Shown in pieces: positions 24,919 through 34,500 of a stretch of DNA of 64,000 bases (its first letter is position 1; the number at the start of each line of letters is the position of its first letter). The notes under the pieces are model-generated. The model made no database searches. It was not told where the DNA came from and saw only the letters and a list, made by a program, of their open reading frames with translations. The position numbers were made by a program, and so were the translations under genes. Source of the stretch: Durusdinium trenchii (lineage: Eukaryota > Sar > Dinophyceae > Suessiales > Symbiodiniaceae); the NCBI GenBank assembly GCA_963970005.1, contig CAXAMN010029050.1:57583-121582 (forward strand). Direction: 5' to 3'.

Positions 24919-26722
24919 AAGTGGGCCATGGTAGAGAATGTGCCCCGTGGACAGACTGTTTTAAGACGATCCCAGAAAAGGCGTTGCTGCCTAGCTCTTC
25001 TGGCAGGGTCCGTGCTGTCCTGACCAAAGGGGATGTGGGGCAGGGCAGCAGTAGCAATTTCAGCAGCCTGTATAGGGCAGATGCAATAAGCGTTGTGGGC
25101 ACTAAGGATTTATCATGCTGCTGTGGCCAAGTTTGCAGCAGCATTGCTAGACCACTTTGTTCATATAGATGTCGGAGATCCTCATGGCCTACATGTAGAA
25201 CCGCTTGACTTTTGCCAAGGAGCTTATAAAACTTTTTGAGCGGAGTTAACTGTTTGAATGTGTTCGAGGATGTTCTCCACCAGCTCCAGACAAGTGCTCT
25301 CGTGTGTACTGAAATTGGTATATTGATGGGGCAACTTTCTGAGGCAAGCAGTATTCTTCGACGTAACTGATGTAATGCCTGTTGCCGGGTTTCTTCTATT
25401 GACCCATTAGCAAATGCAGTGGGGTCAATAAAAACTTTGGTAGGGATCGTGTGGTGCTTCTCTGATTGCGGGTGAGGTGTCAGCCTCGGTTTCATCTTAA
25501 GAAGCACTCTGATGAGCTTATGGTGGCATGTCTGAATCCGATACCTTCCTGTAATCTGGACATGTAATTGTGCAGTATCTAAGAAGACACTGGGCACCAG
25601 AACCCGATCAAGAGGTGATTCTACAGTGTGACCATGCTGGTTCGTGTAACTGTAGGTCGGAAAGGTCGGGTCGACGTCCATAAGCCCACCTTTGCTGAGG
25701 AAATCATCCCAAATTTGTGGGTGGTGTTGGTCACAGCGGTTGAAGTCACCTCCTATAAAGACAGGGTGTTCCTCAAGTGCTAGGATGGCCTGAAAAACTT
25801 GGTTAACTAGGGCTTTCTGGCTGTTAGGCGGCAAATAGACTGAGGCAAGCCATATTTGACAGGCTTGGAAGGATACACGGGCAGCAACCGCATAGTGATC
25901 AACCAGAATTTTTTGGTTACAAAGGTTCCAACCAGGAGGAACAAGTATGGCAACTCCTGCTTGTGGGTTCGGAACTTGTTTTGCTAACGCAGTAGCGATT
26001 CGAATGTCCGGCCACGTATGTGCAAGGTGTTGTAATTGCACTTGCGTCCATTTAGTTTCCTGTAAGAGAATCGGTGCTGTCTTTAAAAGCGATCGAATGA
26101 CCCAGGTTTTGTGGGCATTATTTAAACTGTCTGGAGACCAGCTATTCAGGTTCCAGCTGTAAAGGCAACGAATGGACACCGGGAGGGTGACGGGACGTTG
26201 AAGTCTGAATTCTACGATTTGTTGACATAACTTCCAAAATTTCCACGGGACGAGCTGCAATGTTGTAACATCGTTAGGCATGACTGAAGGGAATGATGGG
26301 GGGCTGATAGCTTCCGCCGCATTCCATGTTCGATGATCCCGTAGGAGCCGTATCAATGTCCGCATTGCATCTTCAAGTTCGATATGCGGGTGAAAACCAC
26401 AGGCAGCAGCAAGGTCGCTTGCCTTGATGCGTCTGTACGCCACTTTTGGAGAGAGAAAATGTATCAAGAAGTGCAATGATGGAACTTGAGTGAGAGATCT
26501 TCCACAGTGTTCACGATAAGAAAGCCAGTAGAAAGCCCGGAGCCCTGTCGAGATGGTACGCTGTATTAAACGGAGAGTGCCGATAGGCAGACGAGCAAGA
26601 GCTGTCATAACACTGACAGGTGGGCCTGAGCCCTCTGGAAAACAATGTTTGCCGGTTCTCCGTAAATACAGGCGCGGTGGACGCGAGGACATGCAACTGA
26701 TATTGCTCGATTTTGCCTTCAA
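24899..26722 (-). CDS. LINE APE-type endonuclease domain
   Basis: A 607-codon frame. Residues of about 187-410 form an exonuclease/endonuclease/phosphatase domain: NLNSW (Asn), LLQETKW (Glu 222), SVYLPPN (Tyr 297), FIGGDFNRCD (Asp 326, Asn 328) and SPLDRVL (Asp 372). The terminal His region reads CHHKL rather than the usual S-D-H. This nuclease would nick target DNA to prime reverse transcription. The preceding 180 residues are not recognised. The C-terminal 200 residues lead toward the RT, whose frame takes over at 24918. Confidence 0.8.
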   Translation of the reverse strand: MKAKSSNISCMSSRPPRLYLRRTGKHCFPEGSGPPVSVMTALARLPIGTLRLIQRTISTGLRAFYWLSYREHCGRSLTQVPSLHFLIHFLSPKVAYRRIKASDLAAACGFHPHIELEDAMRTLIRLLRDHRTWNAAEAISPPSFPSVMPNDVTTLQLVPWKFWKLCQQIVEFRLQRPVTLPVSIRCLYSWNLNSWSPDSLNNAHKTWVIRSLLKTAPILLQETKWTQVQLQHLAHTWPDIRIATALAKQVPNPQAGVAILVPPGWNLCNQKILVDHYAVAARVSFQACQIWLASVYLPPNSQKALVNQVFQAILALEEHPVFIGGDFNRCDQHHPQIWDDFLSKGGLMDVDPTFPTYSYTNQHGHTVESPLDRVLVPSVFLDTAQLHVQITGRYRIQTCHHKLIRVLLKMKPRLTPHPQSEKHHTIPTKVFIDPTAFANGSIEETRQQALHQLRRRILLASESCPINIPISVHTRALVWSWWRTSSNTFKQLTPLKKFYKLLGKSQAVLHVGHEDLRHLYEQSGLAMLLQTWPQQHDKSLVPTTLIASALYRLLKLLLLPCPTSPLVRTARTLPEELGSNAFSGIVLKQSVHGAHSLPWPTFAKQRN

Positions 26723-26869
26723 CTAAGATTAGAGGCAGTTGGTCGAGGACTTTATGACAATGATTTACGAAAGGATTGCTGGCAAATATGTTAGCCTGAG
26801 CCAGAGCACCTTGCGCAAGTCTCCAGAGCGCACATCCAGGTTCTTGTAATGTGTACAGGAAGGGTGCTT

Positions 26870-27271
26870 CTACAAACCATGTATGCGCTCCTCTCTGAAT
26901 GGTAGCGGTTGCCCACCATACTTGAAGATCATAATTTCGAGTGTCTCTTTGAGTCTTATCAAATAGATATTGACTGCTTCTGGAGGGCCAACATACTGTG
27001 CATGCAACGGTTTGGAATTGTAATCAGCTACCAGGAAACCCGTTTTTCCATCAGGGCAGCTCCCTACGACACTTCGTAGGAAGAGAAGGGCTCGAGCAAG
27101 AACTTTCTGTGAGAAAAGGCCTTGTTGATAGGCTGCTAACAAAGGAGCTGTGCTTGTTCTTCCTAACGCATCCGCAATGATGCTTGTGAAGGGTAGCCAC
27201 TGCGGTACCGCAACATGGTCAAGATGTTGGCTCAAGCCAGCTTGTTCGAGGAAAGCCAGAAATTGTGGCAT
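26870..27271 (-). CDS. LINE internal region between methyltransferase and endonuclease
   Basis: A 133-codon frame, in the same register as the endonuclease frame but separated from it by stops. It is a mixed hydrophobic/charged sequence without a motif I recognise (IIADALGRTSTAPLLAAY, ILKYGGQPLPF-like). In the intact element it probably linked the methyltransferase to the endonuclease, or belonged to an ORF1-like segment. Confidence 0.4.
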   Translation of the reverse strand: MPQFLAFLEQAGLSQHLDHVAVPQWLPFTSIIADALGRTSTAPLLAAYQQGLFSQKVLARALLFLRSVVGSCPDGKTGFLVADYNSKPLHAQYVGPPEAVNIYLIRLKETLEIMIFKYGGQPLPFREERIHGL

Positions 27272-27311
27272 GCCAATGGCTTTCAGCCTTGAGGTAGCCT
27301 GATTTCGTTGG

Positions 27312-29000
27312 TCACCTTGAATAGCTTTTTTTTGTCAAGTATGGCGGTGGTATGTTACCAACAGTAGGTTGCGCAACAATAGGTTTATCCAACGGTGACA
27401 TGACTAGAGCACGGTAATCAATGTGCCTATATGGTTCAGGTTCAAGGTCAGTCTTTGGAGTATGCTTGATTCGCTCAAGAGACTTGATAACGTCTTGTCG
27501 AAATTGAATATAGTATTTGCGCACAGTGACAGTGTCAGGGTGTGCAATGTTGGTGATGCTAGGTTGTCGACCTCGAACCCATTCTTTCAGATCTTCTGGC
27601 GTACCAATGGCAATGCTAACAAGTTTGGGATGGAATGAATTCCCTACAAAAGATCGGATTGTGCGCGATGTTAGCAAGTAGCTAAATTTCTTGATACTGG
27701 CGAAGTTTTGGCTGAGGCCTGAGATTTGAAGGACTTCTTGATTCGTAAGGAATCTGAAAGGCAACTCAATACTTTGATTGTGAAACAGTGGTAAGACATC
27801 TTGTAACGCAAGATCTTTGTCTTTGTTAGATGTGTTCGTAATAAAGACTCGGAGTAAGTGCATCCAAGCTGGGATGTAGATCGAGGGAATCATAGTGCTC
27901 CATTGAAAGGCCGGGATACCCTTCTCATCACTGAGGTTTGCTAAGGATGCAAAACGATCACGCGAATTTTAATAGGAAATGCGCCACAAAAGTGCAGTAG
28001 GGTGGTAGCTAGACCAACTGTATCGGAGAGCTAGGTCGCTGATTGTCCTGATAGGACGCATGAATGGTTGTATGTGGACTTCTCGTAGTACACCCCTTTC
28101 TTGAAGAAGGAGTGGACTCCAGTCATCTGGCCAGGCCAGATCTGCTGCATGGTGAACTTGGGATTCCTTAGCCTCGTGAGAGATATTGTTCTGAAAGAAG
28201 ATTCTTATCCGTTTGGCTGGTGACAAAGTCGAGGCGCACCACGTTAGATCAGTTTTTTGGAGGTGCCTCAAGCCAAGACATCCTCTCATGAAGCGAAAGT
28301 GCTCAGTGCGCATTGAGCCCGCATTCTCTATGAAGAAACGTATGCGGCAACTAGGGATGACGGTAGTCAGCAAGTGTAGAGCAAGATGGATTGTGAAGAA
28401 GAGTACACTGGCTGGGCCACAAATGCCCAGAAAGCCTTGGTCACCTCCAGCATATGTCAGGTCAGTGCATGGGCTGCCTCCAATAACAAAGAAGTGACAA
28501 TCAGAGCATAGGGCAGTGAATTCCCGTAACAATCGGGCATTGTCTACAAAGAGGTTGTCTACATCTTTAGCATAGTAGAAGGCACCTCCTCCTTTGGAGC
28601 TGTGTTGCCATATCTGATCGACAGAAATGCCGTGCTTTTCTCCTACCAAATACCGCAGCGTTTCATCCTTTTCACAGAGGATGCATGCTTTAGGGCGATA
28701 GCCAATTTTGGACTCAATGATGTCAACTGAGGATCCACAGCCATCAAACATACTTAGAATGGCATATGGAGGCTTACAAACTTCACCATCACCCGATGAG
28801 CTGGCAGTAGTAAAAACGGCTTTATCCAGGCCAGCTCCACCTTTGATGCTATCCGTGGTGTAAGGGCCGGGCCTGGTTGGGCTACTGTTAAGTCGTTGAG
28901 GAGCTCCTGTTGCAGTAGAGGAACAACGACACGGGTCGCCATTCTCTTGCTGCCAGTTGAGACTATTGACAATATTGAAGAAGTTTTCTCCCAACCTCAA
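27312..29000 (-). pseudogene. DNMT3-like DNA (cytosine-5) methyltransferase in the LINE, one in-frame stop
   Basis: Motifs in order: motif I ILSMFDGCGSS, a CEKDE turn, motif IV IGGSPCTDLTYAGG with the catalytic Pro-Cys, a following SVLFF segment, motif VI FFIENAGSMR (ENV is ENA here), motif VIII-like SPAKRIRIFF, then motif IX-X RFLTNQEVLQ and IRSFVGNSFHPKLV. The domain would methylate cytosine in DNA using S-adenosylmethionine. The two halves (29000-27969 and 27893-27312) are in the same frame and separated only by a TAA at 27969-27971; the 78 bases between are otherwise open. The order and the FDG..GGSPC spacing favour the DNMT3 side of the family. The initiator shown is only the first Met; the true start may be upstream. 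Confidence 0.8.
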
Positions 29001-29006
29001 ACTGGG

Positions 29007-29523
29007 CTACAGAGCACAATGACCAGGCACGATGAGTATATCATCTTCAGGAGGGCGGTATCTTTCTTCCGCAAAGGTGTCCTGAGTATTATGCTGTGTA
29101 GAGATTTCAGTCGGATGTGAAGATTGTTTACCAGAGGTAGTTCTCTTTTTGGAACTAAGCAGGACTTTGGAACCACGACCACTCTTGCTTCTCTTGCCTT
29201 TGTCTAGTTTGCATGTAGACTCGGTTTCAACTATCCAAGAGCTGTCAGAAGCACAATCTTGGCAGTTCGGGAGGGAATCGTGCATCGATTCGGCTGCTCC
29301 TGGAAGCAAATTTTCCGTCCATGGTGCTGCCGCATTAAAGAAGTCGTGACTGTCTGCTTGGGACGCGAGTGGTTCTCGTCCGGAAGGTCGGAACTTCGTG
29401 ATTGGCTTTTTTGCCACAGACCCGACAAGTGAAAGCAACTTTGGAGCTGGCTTTCTCTCCCAAGGGAGAGAAGAGTGTAGCAACAAAATTGTCAAAGGTT
29501 TTTTCCACGAGTGCGGACGCCAT
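29007..29523 (-). CDS. LINE 5' coding fragment with a CxxC motif
   Basis: Two minus-strand frames upstream of the methyltransferase. One (29523-29335) has FTCRVCGKKANHE, a possible zinc-binding knuckle. The other (to 29007) is Ser/Lys-rich (KGKRSKSGRGSKVLLSSKKR) and ends just before the methyltransferase frame. A retroposon copy joins directly upstream at 29508. I infer an N-terminal nucleic-acid-binding part of the LINE ORF; the exact frame is uncertain. Confidence 0.35.
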
Positions 29524-29730
29524 GTGGGCGGAGTGCCCAGGTCATCATTGAAGAGAAAGAAACACAACATGAGGGGAAAAAGAACACAAGCAACAAAACC
29601 AAACAAAAACCAACCAAAACAAGAACCCAAAAACAACCAAAAGGCCAGAGGCCGAATCCCCTCATCTGAACGTGTTTCCACTGCGCGAAGGTGAGACAGG
29701 TGAGAAAAGTTGGCTGAAAACTATCCATGG
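29508..29730 (-). repeat. Poly(A)-ended hairpin retroposon, copy 7
   Basis: Tail-side T run at 29501-29506. The hairpin here is TGGGC/GCCCA (about 29524-29538), a two-sided change from the TGTGC/GCACA of other copies. The long-range arms are AACATGAGGGG (about 29568-29578) and CCCCTCATCT (about 29658-29667). A GTGAGAC...GAATTC block lies at about 29693-29740. Almost identical, in inverse orientation, to copy 8. Confidence 0.75.
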
Positions 29731-30639
29731 GCCTGAATTCACTACGAAAGTCGGTCGGTAAGGTGCAAAGCGGAGTGCGAAGCCCCATCCACAAAACTGT
29801 GACTAAAAGGCCACTGCATCGAGTGGCGAGAGTGACAATAGGGCTTTGCAGGAGCTGCATTGTTTGTTGTCAGCAGGTCTGATTCTTGTTCGGGAAACCA
29901 GTTGTTGCCCTGCTCAGCATGCCGTGGAAAAGTCCCTTCTCGTTGCACAACCCTTTCAACTGATTGCGCGAACGAAGCGAGAGGCATATCAATGGTCAGG
30001 CAGTAGAGGCAGAAGCAAACGAAGGGGGCTTGCTGACCAGGATGATGCCATTCCCCCCGAAGGGAGGTCTCCTTTGCACCTCTCAGCATTCAAGGAGTGC
30101 CAAGGCGGCACACTCTGTTCCTGAAAGAAAGAGAGGCGCCAACGTGCCAGCATTCTCCTGTCACGTGCAAGGCCCATGTGAAACAAGTGAAACTGTGGAC
30201 CTATCCTAGCATGGTACTTGTGCCTCTTTGTACAGCAATGCCCTGCTCAATGCATTTGACAAATGTGAGCAACTAGACAAGCCCCAGTGGCTCCGATTCT
30301 TGCCGCCAAATGCCAACGACCAATGGAGAGAAGACTTCCAAGAAGCCATACCCTGGACGGCAACGCTCTGACCACAGCGGGGATTGGACTGCTGCTCTGC
30401 TATTTCGATTTTGCGAGCCAGGCTTGAGAAGAATCAGCAAAGCCATCATTTCGGTTGTCGACATTTCAGTGAGCTTACAGGAATGAGAGCCTTAGCTTTC
30501 GCTCCCAAAAGGCTGGTGGCAGAGAATCGCAATGGAAGGTTGCCAGGGGGAACCTTAGTTCTCCTTGCAGCGGCCATGCCATGACCATTGCTGTCACAAG
30601 TACCATGCCAGGATAGGTCCACAGTTTCACCTGTTTCAC

Positions 30640-30832
30640 ACTCACCTTCATACAGTGGAAACACTTTTAGATGAGGGGGATTCGGCCTCTGGCCTTTTGG
30701 TTGTGTTTTTGGGTTCTTGTTTGGTTGGTTTTTGTTTGGTTTTGGGGTTGCTTGTGTTCTTTTTCCCCTCATCATGTTGTGTTTTCTTTCCCTTCAATGA
30801 TGACCTGGGCACTCCGCCCACATGGCGTTCTT
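30640..30832 (+). repeat. Poly(A)-ended hairpin retroposon, copy 8 (tail truncated)
   Basis: Nearly base-for-base reverse complement of copy 7, about 1 kb away. It begins near AGTGGAAACAC, passes through the TTTGGTT-rich loop, the CATCATGTTGTG arm and TGATGACCTGGGC hairpin, and stops at CATGGCG (30827). The last ~20 bases and poly(A) are missing. A GTTTCAC pair precedes it at about 30623-30640. Confidence 0.7.
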
Positions 30833-30954
30833 CCTTGTCCTTGTCTGACCTTCCTGCAACGGCACAGAACCAATGGTTTGTGAAAACTGCAAGTACTGGT
30901 CGAGGGTAGAAAGCCTTCCTCAGTTCCGTACTCGAGAATCTACCATACATTGGG

Positions 30955-31260
30955 AAATGCAGCACCTTTGGATGCGAATTTGAATTTGTCCATGAGAACA
31001 CCAAGAAAATCCTGGAACCTTGTAGTCCGTCAGTGCTTTGTGCAAGCAGAGCAGAAAGGACAGCTGAAGAAACGGGCCAAAGCCATTAGAGTCCCGTCTA
31101 TCAACACTGATCGTGTTGCCCTATGCCTTTTCACACACTCCAGATGTGCGCCAGGTGTGTCTCTGGCCACCAGTGGAGGCAGAGCCAAGGGCTCCCTCCA
31201 TCTTCACTGCCAAATGGATTGGAGCGAGCAGCAACAGCATTCAGCAACGCACTTGAGCTT
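30955..31260 (+). pseudogene. LRR gene N-terminal fragment, copy 4
   Basis: A plus-strand frame contains LVVRQCFVQAEQKGQLKKRAKAIRVP, matching LVVRQCCCRAEHKGQLKRNAKAIQVP of LRR copy 2. Before it comes a degenerate N-terminal part and after it a short LFTHSRC segment equivalent to the start of the LRR array. No complete LRR units remain. A truncated relic. Confidence 0.55.
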
Positions 31261-31519
31261 TGCCACAACCAGCGTCAAAGCGTGGGACCGGTGGCATTGA
31301 CTGGAAGACGGCTCTCGGGGACATTTGGTGGTGGGAAAAACAGTCCACTATGGCGATTCCTGCCTGGAAGGAGAGGTCTCCATTTCGGAATTGCAAAAGC
31401 AAGAGAACAAGAAATTGTTTTCTGTGCGGCCTTTTTCAGGTTGTTCAGTCCGTCAGCCTGTCAATTGGTCATAGTCGAAGAAGTGAAAAAAAGCAAAGTG
31501 TAGAGGGCTTTCGCTTGTG

Positions 31520-34500
31520 AGCCGAAAGCTTCTTCAAGGCAACCTTTGAATGTGCGGGAAGAAGTTGAGAGTAGAACCGTGCACTAATCGGCCCGAGGAC
31601 CTCTGTCCTTGTCCTGGCGCAAGCCCTGCATGTACAAAGTGTGCAGTTCAAACGGCGAAGTTTCACGAGAGCTCTGCACGACTCACCCAAAGACGCTCCC
31701 CCTCCCAAAGACGCTCCCCCTCCTGTGGAGGAGGCCACAATGGCTGTTTGTTCACCTTCGCAGAGCCTTGTTGGCTGCATCACAAACAGCGCAGCATGCC
31801 ACTTGTGAAAGCACTGCAGGCAAATTGCCTTTCGTAAGGACCGCGCTCAAGAGCAATTCTCGTTTGATCGCTGCTGCCAAAAAACAGCTTGCCTGTCTGT
31901 CTTGCCGATGTCTTCTCAACGGAAATGCTCATGTGAGCATGATACACACTTTCTTGCATGCCTCTGAGGTTTTTTTGCAAGGATTCACTGCTCCACACAT
32001 GTTTCACATTGGTCACTTTTCGTCTCACCCGCACGACTCACCGTCTCCTTGCCGTCCGTGCAAATTGGAGTTCTTTCGCACTGTGAGGTTGAACGGTTTG
32101 AAGTTTAAATGAATTTGGTGACAGCAATCTTCTTGCAGATCTTTTCAATGGAGTCATGAAGTCTCCAGATGCTGCAATTCATCGCCCTGTCCCTTGGCAA
32201 CATTTTCGGCTGTATGGGCAACTTGGAAAGCTGCAGGCAACTCAGTTTCAGTTGGACTTCCTTTGAAGTGGCAGGTTTGCAAAACGCAAATCCACTTTCG
32301 ACCTTTTTCCAGTTCTGCATATTGTGGTCTGTGCCACGCACTGCAAGGAACTGGTTGAAATCAAGAGTCCCTGAGAGATTGAAAGAAAAAAAAGATGGGA
32401 CGCTGAAACAACCAGTGTGTTTTTTCGACATCAAATGGCTTTTCAACTCGTATCGTTTCCTTAAGCTCGAAAAGCACCATTCCAGAGCGACCAAAAAATT
32501 CAAAAACTGTCAATCACAATTTCTTTTTGGTTTGAAAAATGTTTCTGGCCTCAAAAGATTGTTGGAGCTGAGCAGTCTTTCGACCTCAAAATTGTGTTTT
32601 GAGCCCCCAGCAAAAGCAAAGAGAGGAAGATGCAAGTGTTCATGAATGCACTTGATGTTGATGTAGAAAACAACATGCAAATTGGACAATTCACTCGACC
32701 AACAGTTTTTCGCACAGGGGAACCGCTTCTGTTCAGTCATTTGAGTTCGTTTTTGTGTAGTGAAGATGTTTCTCTTTGTGTTCTTTTCTGGCGTTGGTCG
32801 TGGTTTCGCTGTTCACCTCCATTTGTTGCTTCACTTTCAAAAGATGTTTCAAGCCGTTTTTTTGTTTTTGACAACGAAAAATACATTGACAACGAAAAAT
32901 ACAATTACAGTCGTTGTTGCAACGCTGTCTTGCAAGTGTGACAAACAGGTTTTCCGAGTCTGCACTTTCCGTGAACAGTGAATCTGCAACGGCAAGAGAG
33001 TTGCATTTGCGGCCGGAAAACGAGGGCAAGCGCTGTGAGCTGGAGTGGCCACAGTGCACCCGTCTTTCACGCGCAAACCCGGCTCTCAGTGCAATTCGTG
33101 GAAGGTGTTGAATGGGAGTTCTTGCGACTCCATGCAGACAAGCTTCATGCTGTGCGATTATTCAATTTTTGTCTGACAGATTTTTTCTGCGCTGCGCGCG
33201 TGGCACGCGCAAGAGTACGTGAAGCAAGCAAAAAGTGCAAACAAACATGTTCCAACTGGCTGAGAAGCAAAGAGGCTGCAGAACTGTCGAAGTCATTTTT
33301 TGTGTGCGGTGTTTTCTTGCTCTTCCCACCCTCCTGACATTTGGTTTCGACCTTGCAACGCGCCGTGACAGTGAAAAAACACCACCACCAACAATCATTA
33401 CACACTCAAATCAACACATTGTGATCGTGTGTGTGCGTGTCATCTGGTTCTTGGCGCTGTGAGAAAGCAGTTGGGAAGATGAGAAATAAATCCAAAGAAC
33501 AAAATAAAATGGAGTGCAAAAAGAATCGAATGAACCTTTTCACAGAGACAGAGACTCAGAACCTGTCCATTAAAACTTTGAATTGAGTCGGTTTAGCTGT
33601 AACAGCTGGGACGAGCCAAGCAAGGAAACAGGGTCTAGGTTTTGTATCTTCAAGGGATTCTCCGAAAATTCTGTTACCTTGGACCTCCGCAATCAAAACA
33701 TTGTGTGAGTGATTGGTTTCAGAGTTCTGCACTCCACTTGTCGTCTGAGAACTGACATGTGTGATGTAATCTATGAATGCAGTCGACGAAGTTGACAAAG
33801 AATCTAGTTGTTTCCAACAGCTTGAAACCGTTGATTGAATTCAAACTTATTTGTCATGCGTGTGCACTTCTTGAAAAGCAAACCTGCAGTTCGTGTTCAA
33901 GAAGGTGCCACATTTTCTCGTTCAGAAGGAGGAGGCAGAGGCTCAAGACTTGGACTTCCCAATGGTCTAAAAGAATTGTTTGAGCGAGTGAGAATTGAAT
34001 TGCGTAAATTGAGCAACATGTGGACAAACTGTAATTTATCCTCTAAACCTGCATATTTGTATTACGTTGCAACGTCGCCCCAACACGGTGAGAACTGAGC
34101 TCTGAAGGACTTCATTGTTGGAACTTTGCGGCCCAAGAGGATTGCTGTGCACAGCCGTGGGTGCTTGGGAAACGCCATGGGGCGAAGGTGAGCGAGATCG
34201 GTTGGACTTTGACCGGTGTGATTGTTGGTCAACAGGCATTTCCTCTTTGGGCCACCTCCTCGAGCGTTGCAAGGGTCAATACTCGAGGCATTAGCTGCTT
34301 TGAAATGTTCAAAGTTGAGAAACATTGCTAATCACTCATCAAAGTTGGTTGGCAGGGCTGCCAAGTCAGAAATGACGCATGGAACCAAGTGAAGGTTGCC
34401 AGCGGTACTTTTGAGGGCAAAGCTTGAATTCCAAGGCACCATCAGCACTTGTGGACAGCGAGCACGTCCAAACCAGGCGGCATTTCAACCTTGAAGAGGC

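Larger units (their letters stand above)
21211..29507 (-). mobile_element. Degenerate LINE encoding methyltransferase, APE endonuclease and RT
   Basis: A minus-strand array of frames reads, 5' to 3', as a CxxC-containing leader region (29523-29007), a DNMT3-like methyltransferase (29000-27312), an unknown region (27271-26870), an APE-like endonuclease (26722-24899), RT (24918-23707) and a long RT-distal region (23616-21211). Several frame changes and stops show decay. A retroposon copy abuts the 5' side at 29508, so the 5' end may be missing. The 3' end and target duplication were not located. Methyltransferase-bearing retrotransposons are, from my memory of the literature, known from dinoflagellates. 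Confidence 0.75.
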
